Assembly: GCA_028711795.1 (NCBI GenBank)
Contig: JAQTRN010000012.1
Coordinates: forward strand, 1 to 12,561
Reading direction: 5' to 3'
DNA length: 12,561 bases
DNA from: Dehalococcoidales bacterium
GTDB taxonomy: Bacteria; Chloroflexota; Dehalococcoidia; Dehalococcoidales; JAQTRN01
The notes beneath the pieces were generated by a model. It worked only from the letters and a program-made list of their open reading frames with translations. It was not told where the DNA came from and made no database searches. How positions within the stretch are numbered: position 1 is the stretch's first letter; the number at the start of each line of letters is the position of its first letter. The position numbers and the translations under genes are program-made. Below, piece by piece: positions 1 through 6,091 of the stretch.

Positions 1-228
1 AATACCAACGAAGAACACCACGTTAGCGATAAGCAGGCCACTCTGTTGGATAGCTGTAGTCAATAATTCGGCAAAGGAAATGTAAATCATTACTCCGGCG
101 GAAAAGCCGAGTAACACCGAGAGGTACCGGTGTGTATGCCGGTAGAAAAAGAAGGCAGTAACACTACCTATCCCGGTGGATAGTCCGGCCAGAGTAGCCA
201 GCAATAGCCCCAATAATACATTATTCAT
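1..228 (-). CDS. zupT: ZIP-family zinc transporter (ZupT-like), N-terminal part only
   Basis: The first 76 codons of a metal permease, cut by the left edge of the window. The minus-strand reading starts at the ATG at 228 and stays open to base 1. It shows a first hydrophobic helix (about residues 4-28, with GLSTGIGS), a short basic loop (YRHTHRYLS), a second helix with LGFSAGVMIYISFAELL, and the start of a third. This pattern is typical of the ZupT/GufA branch of the ZIP family, which imports Zn(II) and other divalent metals across the cytoplasmic membrane. The metal-binding helices 4 and 5 lie outside the window, so specificity cannot be judged. No clear Shine-Dalgarno sequence precedes the ATG. 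The gene is divergent from the Rrf2 regulator and shares its control region. Confidence 0.8.
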   Translation of the reverse strand, partial: MNNVLLGLLLATLAGLSTGIGSVTAFFFYRHTHRYLSVLLGFSAGVMIYISFAELLTTAIQQSGLLIANVVFFVGI

Positions 229-314
229 GACATCGCTAAAACCACACCCATTGTATTATGACGGTGCCAGCCGGACAAGTACCCAATTTTTACCCATTTC
301 GACTGGCATTGGCG

Positions 315-343
315 TTGACAGCCCATCAGGGCTGTGCTATTCT
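315..343 (+). promoter_or_regulatory. Sigma-70-type promoter of the Rrf2/cysK/nifS operon
   Basis: A perfect -35 box TTGACA (315-320) is followed after exactly 17 bases by TATTCT (338-343), a good -10 box. This predicts a transcription start near 350, about 38 bases before the Rrf2 start codon. Two inverted repeats overlap the promoter: one in the spacer and one starting at the predicted transcript start. This suggests tight transcriptional control. Confidence 0.7.
318..335. promoter_or_regulatory. Perfect 7-bp inverted repeat inside the promoter spacer (possible operator)
   Basis: ACAGCCC and GGGCTGT form perfect arms around the 4-base centre ATCA. The repeat covers the last three bases of the -35 box and most of the spacer, so a bound dimer would exclude RNA polymerase. 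Which protein binds is unknown; the Rrf2 protein encoded downstream is one candidate. Because it lies upstream of the predicted transcript start, an RNA hairpin role is unlikely on the plus strand. Confidence 0.4.
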
Positions 344-350
344 TGCTATT

Positions 351-375
351 ATTGTAGACTAGATTAGTCAACAAT
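351..375. promoter_or_regulatory. IscR type 1-like operator
   Basis: A 25-base near-palindrome: 11-base arms (351-361 and 365-375) matching at 10 of 11 positions around the centre GAT. The core is GACTA-GAT-TAGTC. Compared by hand with the E. coli IscR type 1 consensus as I remember it (25 bases, core GACTR-WWW-YAGTC), about 21 of 25 positions agree. It begins at the predicted transcript start and ends 12 bases before the Rrf2 start codon, as expected for autorepression by the downstream Rrf2 protein. Confidence 0.65.
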
Positions 376-387
376 AAGAAAAATATC

Positions 388-822
388 ATGAAGCTATCCA
401 CGAAGACAAGATACGGAACCAGAGCTCTCTTGGACCTGGCTATTAATCAGGAGAAGGGACCGGTACAGCTAAAAGATATTGCCCAGAGGCAGAGCATTTC
501 ATTGACTTACCTGGAGCATCTGGTTACCCCGCTTATCAACGCAGGTATTGTCAGGAGCGCCAGGGGCCGAAAGGGCGGTATCTGGCTCGCTAAATCCCCT
601 CAAGAAATAAGACTCGATGAGGTTATCTTGCTATTAGAAGGGTCAAATGCTCCCGTAGAGTGCGTTGATAGGCCGGATATCTGTCCTCGTTCCGGTTCCT
701 GTGTCACCCGTGACATCTGGACCGAAATGAAGAAAGCCCTGGATGACGTCCTGGCGGCGACCACTCTGCAGGACTTAATGGACCGCCAAAATGCGGGAAC
801 TCAAGCGGTAGCGCGCTCATAA
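388..822 (+). CDS. Rrf2-family transcriptional regulator (IscR/CymR-like)
   Basis: A 144-residue DNA-binding regulator. The N-terminus (MKLSTKTRYGTRALLDLA), the recognition region ISLTYLEHLV and the wing RSARGRKGGIWLAKSP are classic Rrf2. The glutamate in YLEHL corresponds to IscR Glu43. Three cysteines (Cys92, Cys99, Cys105; spacing CX6CX5C) sit where IscR and NsrR hold their Fe-S cluster, so cluster sensing is likely. However, the position of the IscR fourth ligand, His three residues after the last Cys, is Arg here (CVTR), and the N-terminal Asp used by NsrR is also absent. The gene lies 28 bases before cysK and opens the sulfur/Fe-S operon. An IscR-like site lies immediately upstream, which suggests autoregulation. 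CymR, the cysteine regulator that binds CysK, is the alternative; the cysteines favour an IscR-like role. The Shine-Dalgarno is weak. Confidence 0.85.
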   Translation: MKLSTKTRYGTRALLDLAINQEKGPVQLKDIAQRQSISLTYLEHLVTPLINAGIVRSARGRKGGIWLAKSPQEIRLDEVILLLEGSNAPVECVDRPDICPRSGSCVTRDIWTEMKKALDDVLAATTLQDLMDRQNAGTQAVARS

Positions 823-850
823 GAGCTCAGTTGCCCGAGGAGAGACTAAT

Positions 851-1840
851 ATGGCCAGAATAGATGGTAAAGTACCCAGATTGAAGTATAAAGGGATCGA
901 GATACCCCAATTGACCCGAGGCATCGCCCGGGACTCTACGGAACTGATTGGAAATACCCCTCTGGTCAGGCTGAACCACATGACTTATGGCTTCAAGGCC
1001 GAGGTAGCGGCCAAACTGGAGTCTTTCAACCCTATCGGCAGCGTCAAAGACCGGATTGGTGTTGCCATGATTCTGGACGCCGAAGAGAAGTGTAAGATCA
1101 ATAAGAATACGGTCATCGTCGAACCCACCAGCGGTAACACGGGCATCGGTCTCGCCTTCGTTTGCGCTGCCAGGGGCTACCGGCTGATCCTCACCATGCC
1201 CGAAACGATGTCGCTGGAAAGGAGGCAGTTACTCTCCTTCTTTGGCGCCAAGCTGGTGTTGACGCCGGGAGCCGAAGGCATGACGGGGGCTGTCCGCAAG
1301 GCAGAACAAATGGTGGCCGAAAATGATAACTACTTTATGCCCCAGCAATTTAACAACCCGGCTAATCCGGAGATACACCGTCTCACTACCGCCGAGGAAA
1401 TCTGGCGTGACACTGATGGGCGGGTAGACGTGGTCATTGCCGGTGTGGGTACCGGTGGAACGATTACCGGTATCGCCGAAGCGATCAAATCACGCAAATC
1501 TGGGTTCCGAGCGGTGGCCGTAGAGCCGGCCGATTCCGCAATCCTCTCCGGCGGGAAACCAGGGCCACACCGTATCCAGGGCATCGGGGCTGGCTTTATT
1601 CCTGGTGTCTTGAGGTTGGACCTGGTTGATGAAATAATTAAGGTCAATAATGAAGAGGCACTAGCAACCGCCCGAAGACTGGCCAGAGAGGAAGGTATCC
1701 TGGCCGGAATATCCTCCGGTGCCGCTACCTGGGCAGCGCTGGAAATAGCCAGCAGGCCAGAGAGCGAGGGGAAGCTGATAGTAGTGATCCTGCCCGATAC
1801 CGGGGAACGTTACCTTTCTACGGGACTCTTCCAGACATAA
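851..1840 (+). CDS. cysK: Cysteine synthase (O-acetylserine sulfhydrylase), CysK type
   Basis: Makes L-cysteine from O-acetylserine and sulfide in the cytoplasm, using PLP. The PLP lysine is Lys66 in the motif NPIGSVKDR. The substrate loop PTSGNTG (92-98), the phosphate-binding GVGTGGT (198-204), HRIQGIGAGFIP (240-251), the serine in GISSG (286-290) and the C-terminal PDTGERYLST are all present, so the enzyme should be active. At 329 residues it is somewhat longer than typical CysK because of about 25 extra residues before the usual start (TELIGNTPLVRL). The ATG at 851 is supported by GAGGAGA at 837-843. It follows the Rrf2 regulator by 28 bases and precedes nifS by 17, so cysteine production is coupled to desulfuration. 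No serine acetyltransferase gene is in the window. O-phosphoserine or cystathionine beta-synthase-like activity cannot be fully excluded from sequence alone. Confidence 0.9.
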   Translation: MARIDGKVPRLKYKGIEIPQLTRGIARDSTELIGNTPLVRLNHMTYGFKAEVAAKLESFNPIGSVKDRIGVAMILDAEEKCKINKNTVIVEPTSGNTGIGLAFVCAARGYRLILTMPETMSLERRQLLSFFGAKLVLTPGAEGMTGAVRKAEQMVAENDNYFMPQQFNNPANPEIHRLTTAEEIWRDTDGRVDVVIAGVGTGGTITGIAEAIKSRKSGFRAVAVEPADSAILSGGKPGPHRIQGIGAGFIPGVLRLDLVDEIIKVNNEEALATARRLAREEGILAGISSGAATWAALEIASRPESEGKLIVVILPDTGERYLSTGLFQT

Positions 1841-1857
1841 ACTGGGAACTAAAGAAA

Positions 1858-3024
1858 ATGAAGAGAATATACCTGGATTACGCCGCTACAACGCCGACAC
1901 ACCCCGAGGTAGTTAAAGCCATGCTACCGTACTTTACCGAATCCTTTGGCAACCCCTCGAGTATTCACGCCTGCGGCCGGGAAGCCCAGACGGCTATCGA
2001 GCAGGCCAGGACTAAAGTCGCTGACCTGATCAACGCCCGACATGATGAGATTGTCTTTACCGGCGGCGGCTCTGAAGCCGATAACTTCGCTCTGGAGGGT
2101 GTGGCCTTTGCCAACGAGAGTAAAGGAAACCACATCATCACCAGCGCAATTGAACACCACGCCGTTATCGAGACATGCCGGTTCCTGGAGAAAAGGGGAT
2201 TCAATATTACCTATTTGCCGGTAGACGGTTACGGCCGGGTCGACCCCGATGATGTCCAGGGAGCGATTACCAATCAAACTATCCTCGTTTCCGTGATGCA
2301 CGCTAACAACGAAATCGGGACCATCGAGCCAATAAGAGAAATCAGCCGGATAACTAAAGAAGCCGGGGTTTTGTTTCACACCGATGCCGTACAGACAGCG
2401 GGACATCTCCCCATAAACGTAACCGAACTGGGCGTGGACCTACTCTCCATGTCCGCCCATAAGCTCTACGGTCCCAAAGGGGTTGGCGCTCTATATATTC
2501 GGAAAGGGATTAGACTAATACCCCTTATCCACGGCGGCGAACAGGAGCGGGGCCGGCGGGCGAGTACCGAGAATGTCACCGGGATCGTCGGATTCGGCCG
2601 GGCCGCCGGGATAGCCCGGGAGGAGATGGCCGGAGAAGCCCAGCGGCTGACTGCTCTCCGTGATAAACTGATCCACGGCCTGCAGGAACAAATTGGAAGT
2701 CTCCACCTGAACGGGCATCCGGTTAACCGCCTGCCCAATAATGTCAATGTCAGTTTTGCGTTTATCGAAGGGGAGTCCATCTGCCTCACCCTTGACCAGG
2801 AAAACATCTGCAGCTCCACCGGTTCGGCCTGCAGTTCCGCCAGTCAAGAGCCCTCCCATGTCCTCCTGGCTATAGGCCTGTCGCCGGAACTGGCACGCGG
2901 CTCATTGAGACTGACCCTGGGAAAATGGACCACCGAAGAAGAGATAAGTCACGTCCTGAAGGGACTGCCGCGCATTATAACTAAGTTAAGGGCCATTTCG
3001 CCTCTCTCCACCAGAGAGGAGTGA
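1858..3024 (+). CDS. nifS: Cysteine desulfurase NifS/IscS type (intact copy, NifS1)
   Basis: Releases sulfur from L-cysteine as an enzyme-bound persulfide for Fe-S cluster and other sulfur pathways; PLP-dependent and cytoplasmic. All key residues are visible in 388 residues: His100 (IEHHAV) stacking on PLP, Asn150 (HANNEIG), Asp176 and Gln179 (HTDAVQT), Ser199-Ala-His-Lys202 with the Schiff-base lysine, the mobile-loop cysteine Cys325 (TGSACSSAS), and Arg351 (GSLRLTLG), equivalent to E. coli IscS Arg354. It should therefore be an active desulfurase and is the natural sulfur source for the genes downstream. It begins 17 bases after cysK with only a weak Shine-Dalgarno. A second NifS-like gene at 4903 aligns with it without gaps through the active site but lacks several of these residues. 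Confidence 0.92.
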   Translation: MKRIYLDYAATTPTHPEVVKAMLPYFTESFGNPSSIHACGREAQTAIEQARTKVADLINARHDEIVFTGGGSEADNFALEGVAFANESKGNHIITSAIEHHAVIETCRFLEKRGFNITYLPVDGYGRVDPDDVQGAITNQTILVSVMHANNEIGTIEPIREISRITKEAGVLFHTDAVQTAGHLPINVTELGVDLLSMSAHKLYGPKGVGALYIRKGIRLIPLIHGGEQERGRRASTENVTGIVGFGRAAGIAREEMAGEAQRLTALRDKLIHGLQEQIGSLHLNGHPVNRLPNNVNVSFAFIEGESICLTLDQENICSSTGSACSSASQEPSHVLLAIGLSPELARGSLRLTLGKWTTEEEISHVLKGLPRIITKLRAISPLSTREE

Positions 3025-3028
3025 CGCT

Positions 3029-3145
3029 ATGAATCAAGACCGCGCCAAGAACAAAAAGAACAAGGTAATTGGGATTACCAAAACCGATGGACCCCATAGT
3101 CGACCCGTTCTGGAAGGCATTCTACGATGCCCTGAGAAAATATAG
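3029..3145 (+). CDS. Possible small ORF between nifS and the MOSC gene (38 residues)
   Basis: An ATG at 3029 lies 7 bases after a good Shine-Dalgarno (AGAGGAG, 3015-3021) and 4 bases after the nifS stop, so translation by coupling is plausible. The peptide starts MNQDRAKNKKNKVIGITKTD and ends LRCPEKI; I do not recognise it. A second reading one frame over (3087-3164) encodes a 25-residue stretch rich in aromatic residues (DPFWKAFYDALRKY). The two could be parts of one small gene split by a frameshift, or the 153-base spacer may be noncoding. Confidence 0.3.
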   Translation: MNQDRAKNKKNKVIGITKTDGPHSRPVLEGILRCPEKI

Positions 3146-3177
3146 TCCGCCAGAAGGTAAATGAGAGGGAAGAATTT

Positions 3178-3621
3178 ATGGCCAGCATAATCGCCGTTTG
3201 TCACAGTTCCAAGAAGGGCACCCGAAAGACTATCATGCCGGAAGGTACCCTTAAAGAAGGTTATGGCCTGATCGGTGATGCTCATGCCGATAGCAATACC
3301 CACCGCCAGGTAAGCCTGCTAGCCATTGAGAGCATTAATAAAATGCGGGAACTGGGTTTCGATGTCGGGCCAGGAGATTTTGCCGAGAATCTCACCTGTG
3401 AATCAATAGACGTGGCCTCGTTGCCCATCGGCAGCCAGGTATGCATTGGTGATAAAATAGTGCTGGAAATCACCCAGATCGGGAAAGATTGCCATACCCG
3501 GTGTGCCATCTACCACCAGTTGGGGCAGTGCATCATGCCCACCGAAGGTGTCTTTGCCAGAGTAATCAAGGGGGGCCAGGTCAAACCGGGAGACACCATC
3601 AGGCTGCTAAAGGAAAGCTAA
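3178..3621 (+). CDS. Single-domain MOSC protein
   Basis: A 147-residue protein that is essentially one MOSC domain (named for the C-terminal domain of molybdenum cofactor sulfurase). MOSC domains are beta-rich and are thought to bind molybdenum cofactor or carry sulfur on a conserved cysteine. Visible marks are GLIGDAHAD with RQVSLLA (30-49), GDFAENL (66-72), IGKDCHTRCAIY (101-112) with Cys105 and Cys109, and EGVFARVIKGGQVKPGD (123-139). The start at 3178 has GAGGGA at 3165-3170. It lies two bases before the nadA start, with which it is almost certainly cotranscribed. Its place in a sulfur/Fe-S operon suggests a persulfide-related role. No molybdopterin synthesis gene is in the window. The substrate is unknown. 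Confidence 0.85.
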   Translation: MASIIAVCHSSKKGTRKTIMPEGTLKEGYGLIGDAHADSNTHRQVSLLAIESINKMRELGFDVGPGDFAENLTCESIDVASLPIGSQVCIGDKIVLEITQIGKDCHTRCAIYHQLGQCIMPTEGVFARVIKGGQVKPGDTIRLLKES

Positions 3622-3623
3622 AC

Positions 3624-4541
3624 ATGGCCAATACTGAAATAATAGAAAAAATTACTGACCTTAGGGCGAAGCGACAGGCAGTCATCCTGGCCCACAACTA
3701 CCAGATAGGAAAGGTCCAGGACATCGCTGACTTTGTCGGTGATTCCCTGGAACTAAGCCAGAACGCCGCCAAAACGGAGGCCAAGGTTATTGTTTTCTGT
3801 GGTGTCCATTTTATGGCGGAGACAGCCTATATCCTCTCTCCTAACAAGACAGTCTTACTGCCCGATATCAATGCGGGCTGCCCTATGGCTAACATGATTA
3901 CCGCCGAGAGTCTCAGAGTCAAGAAGAAAGAGCTGCCGGGAGCGGCCGTCGTCTGTTATGTCAACTCCTCCGCCGAGGTCAAGGCCGAATCTGATATCTG
4001 CTGCACCTCGGCCAATGCGGTCAAAGTGGTCGAGAGCGTACCCAACGACGAGATACTATTTGTCCCCGACCAGTATCTGGGGCATTACGTGGCAACCCAA
4101 ACAAAAAAGAAACTGCATCTCTGGCCCGGTTACTGCCCTACTCATGTTAAGATACAGCCGGAAGATATCCTGAAACTAAAGAGACAATACCCGGAGGCTA
4201 AGGCGATTGTCCATCCGGAATGCCGTCCCGAGGTGATTGCCGTAGCTGATGAAGTCCTGAGCACCGGCGGTATGATGCGTTTCGCCCGGCAAACCGAGGC
4301 TAAAGAGATTATCATTGGCACCGAAATCGGGATAATACACCGGCTCAGTAAAGAGAATCCCGATAAGAAGTTCTACCCCGCCTCACCAAAGGCTACCTGT
4401 CCCAATATGAAGCGAATAACGTTAGAAAAAGTGCTGTGGTCCCTGCAGGATATGTCCCCGGAGATTAAAGTCCCGGAGGAGGTCCGCCTCAAGGCAAAAA
4501 TAGCCGTGGACCGCATGCTGGCAGTTGGCCGGAGCTCATAA
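3624..4541 (+). CDS. nadA: Quinolinate synthase NadA
   Basis: Condenses iminoaspartate with dihydroxyacetone phosphate to quinolinate, the first committed ring of NAD; cytoplasmic and dependent on an oxygen-sensitive [4Fe-4S] cluster. The 305-residue length fits the family. The three cluster ligands are Cys86 (AGCPMANM), Cys171 (GYCPTH) and Cys259 (ATCPNMK). Other family motifs are AHNYQ (23-27), GDSLELS (39-45), CYVNSS (111-116) and HPECRPEV (197-204). The start at 3624 is preferred over an in-frame start at 3489 because AAAGGAAAG (3609-3617) precedes it, the family N-terminus begins there, and the longer reading would run through the MOSC gene. Neither NadB nor NadC is encoded in the window, so NadA seems placed here as an Fe-S client of the operon. 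Confidence 0.95.
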   Translation: MANTEIIEKITDLRAKRQAVILAHNYQIGKVQDIADFVGDSLELSQNAAKTEAKVIVFCGVHFMAETAYILSPNKTVLLPDINAGCPMANMITAESLRVKKKELPGAAVVCYVNSSAEVKAESDICCTSANAVKVVESVPNDEILFVPDQYLGHYVATQTKKKLHLWPGYCPTHVKIQPEDILKLKRQYPEAKAIVHPECRPEVIAVADEVLSTGGMMRFARQTEAKEIIIGTEIGIIHRLSKENPDKKFYPASPKATCPNMKRITLEKVLWSLQDMSPEIKVPEEVRLKAKIAVDRMLAVGRSS

Positions 4542-4552
4542 GAGAGGGACGC

Positions 4553-4762
4553 ATGAAAGTCAGGGTGGAGAGAGATGTCTGTATCGGCGTCGGTAATTGC
4601 GTCGTCATCGCGCCAACTGTTTTCCAGTTCGATCGCGACAATAAAGCCGAAGTCCTCAACTCTACTTCAGTCGACGAGGCGACTCTCTGGGAAGCAGCCG
4701 AGAGTTGTCCGGTGAAGGCCATTATCCTCGAGGACGAGGCTGGTCAGCAGGTGTATCCCTGA
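4553..4762 (+). CDS. Small three-cysteine ferredoxin, probably [3Fe-4S] or [4Fe-4S]
   Basis: A 69-residue soluble electron carrier. The cluster motif is Cys10-Ile-Gly-Val13-Gly-Asn-Cys16, followed by the typical APTVFQFD segment and Cys52-Pro near the end. The usual central ligand of a CxxCxxC motif is Val13, so only three cysteine ligands exist, as in the [3Fe-4S] or labile [4Fe-4S] ferredoxins that serve P450s and other oxidoreductases. The start has AGAGGGA about 4 bases upstream and lies 11 bases after nadA, so it ends the first operon. Its partner is not identifiable; donating electrons for cluster assembly or for NadA maintenance is only a suggestion. Confidence 0.85.
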   Translation: MKVRVERDVCIGVGNCVVIAPTVFQFDRDNKAEVLNSTSVDEATLWEAAESCPVKAIILEDEAGQQVYP

Positions 4763-4769
4763 GCAGAAT

Positions 4770-4792
4770 GACTGACCAACGTCTAACCAGTC
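4770..4792. other. Short inverted repeat after the ferredoxin gene
   Basis: GACTG (4770-4774) and CAGTC (4788-4792) are perfect 5-base arms with a 13-base loop, 8 bases after the ferredoxin stop. There is no T-run, so it is not a standard intrinsic terminator. It could be a weak hairpin or a regulator half-site pair. The rest of the 140-base gap holds a candidate promoter for the next gene and a bulged hairpin near 4826-4852. Confidence 0.2.
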
Positions 4793-4853
4793 CACAGCTA
4801 ATCTCACCATCAGACTACCCGCTTAGAGAACGAGTCCCTAGCCCGTTTTCTCA

Positions 4854-4882
4854 TTGTTGATTGTCGAAAACTGTGTTAGATT
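4854..4882 (+). promoter_or_regulatory. Candidate promoter of the second (NifS-like/IscU/TusA) operon
   Basis: TTGTTG (4854-4859), a 17-base spacer, and TAGATT (4877-4882) preceded by TGT, an extended -10 element. The boxes are moderate matches, but spacing and the extended -10 are good, and the location fits 20 bases before the start codon at 4903. It would allow the second operon to be expressed independently of the first. No clear IscR-like palindrome is seen here. Confidence 0.35.
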
Positions 4883-4902
4883 AAAAGTATGGAGGTGAGG
4901 AT

Positions 4903-6090
4903 ATGATAAAGGTGTACCTGGATAATGCCTCCACCACGCCCATTCTACCTGCGGTCAAAGAGGCTATGTTACCCTATCTGGGCGAAGACTTCGGCAACCC
5001 TTCCTGTATTCATAGCTGGGGAGATGTTGCCCGGGAAGCTGTGGAAACTGCCCGGGAACAGGTCGCCCAACTTATCGGCGGGAACATCGAAGAAATAGTC
5101 TTCACCAGTAGCGGCACTGAGAGCAACAACTTCGCCATCAAAGGGTTGGCACTGGCCCAGCAGAATAAGGGAAAGCATGTGGTCGTCTCGGCTATCGAGC
5201 ACTTTTCGGTACTGCATTCCGCCAAGACCCTGGAAAAATGGGGGTTCGAATTGACCCTGGTCCCGGTGGATAAATACGGCGTGGTTGACCCGGATGATGT
5301 CCGGAAAAGCCTGCGTAAGGATACGGTGCTGGTATCGATCATGCACGCTAATAACGAAGTGGGGACACTGGAGCCCATCAGGGAAATCGCCAGAATCACC
5401 AGGGAACACGGGGTGGTCTTGCATACGGACGCGGTGGCGACTGCGGGCACGGTCCCCGTTGATATCAAGGACCTGGGCGTCGATGCCCTGAGCCTGGCCG
5501 GAAACCAGTTCTACGGTCCCAAAGGCGCCGGCGCTCTCTGGGTGAAAAGAGGCGTCCGCATCATGCCCTTGCTGGACGGTGGTGTGCAGGAAGGTGGCCG
5601 GCGTGCCGGCACCGAAAACGTTCCGGCGATCGTCGGCCTGGGCAAGGCCGCCGAACTGGCCAAAGCTGACATGACCAGGCGGACAGAGCACATTGCCCGT
5701 CTTCGTGACCGGCTGCTAAAGGAGTTGCCGGCCAGGATTGAGCATGTGGTAGTTACCGGGCACCCGCAGGACCGTATACCCGGCAACGCCAGCTTCTGTA
5801 TCGAGTTTATCGAGGGTGAATCGATGCTGATGCTATTGAACAGCCAGGGGGTAGCGGTCACCAGCGGTTCGGCCTGTACCTCCCGAGCATTATTGGCCTC
5901 CCATGTTCTCATTGCCATGGGGCTATCTCACGAGATAGCCCAGGGTTCCCTGCTCTTTAGCTTCGGTATAGACAACACCTCAGCCGACGTAGAGCATGTT
6001 CTGGAAGTAATGCCACCCATCGTCGAGCGGCTACGGCAAATGTCACCACTCTATTCCAAGTTCATTAAAGCCAGCAAAGGAGGCAAATGA
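4903..6090 (+). CDS. NifS/IscS-like protein lacking the PLP lysine (probable non-desulfurase)
   Basis: A 395-residue fold-type I aminotransferase-like protein of the NifS/IscS family, full length and without frame damage. It aligns without gaps with NifS1 through residue 325. Retained: His100, Asn150 (HANNEVG), Asp176 and the mobile-loop cysteine Cys325 (SGSACTSR). Lost: the Schiff-base lysine is Gln202 (GNQFYGPKG for AHKxYGPKG), with His201 to Asn, Ser199 to Ala, Gln179 to Ala, Arg231 to Gly, and Arg351, the equivalent of substrate-binding Arg354 of E. coli IscS, to Leu. It probably cannot desulfurate cysteine by the usual chemistry. The start follows a near-perfect GGAGGTGA (4891-4898), and iscU begins 2 bases after the stop, so an IscU-bound scaffold or persulfide relay is my inference. 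From memory, Archaeoglobus fulgidus IscS also lacks this lysine. Borrowing a lysine or a noncovalent PLP cannot be excluded. Confidence 0.88.
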   Translation: MIKVYLDNASTTPILPAVKEAMLPYLGEDFGNPSCIHSWGDVAREAVETAREQVAQLIGGNIEEIVFTSSGTESNNFAIKGLALAQQNKGKHVVVSAIEHFSVLHSAKTLEKWGFELTLVPVDKYGVVDPDDVRKSLRKDTVLVSIMHANNEVGTLEPIREIARITREHGVVLHTDAVATAGTVPVDIKDLGVDALSLAGNQFYGPKGAGALWVKRGVRIMPLLDGGVQEGGRRAGTENVPAIVGLGKAAELAKADMTRRTEHIARLRDRLLKELPARIEHVVVTGHPQDRIPGNASFCIEFIEGESMLMLLNSQGVAVTSGSACTSRALLASHVLIAMGLSHEIAQGSLLFSFGIDNTSADVEHVLEVMPPIVERLRQMSPLYSKFIKASKGGK

Positions 6091-6091
6091 T

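Noticed and set aside
3489..3623. Longer in-frame start of NadA 45 codons upstream
   Set aside because: It would run inside the MOSC gene, adds a nonfamily N-terminus and has no ribosome site, whereas the ATG at 3624 has one and matches the family length.
4889..4906. Five-codon mini-ORF (MEVRI) overlapping the start of the NifS-like gene
   Set aside because: It is simply the Shine-Dalgarno read as codons and has no ribosome site of its own; probably chance.
4969..5691. Long minus-strand open frame of 240 codons inside the NifS-like gene
   Set aside because: It is a shadow frame opposite a clearly conserved protein, with no recognisable motif or ribosome site.
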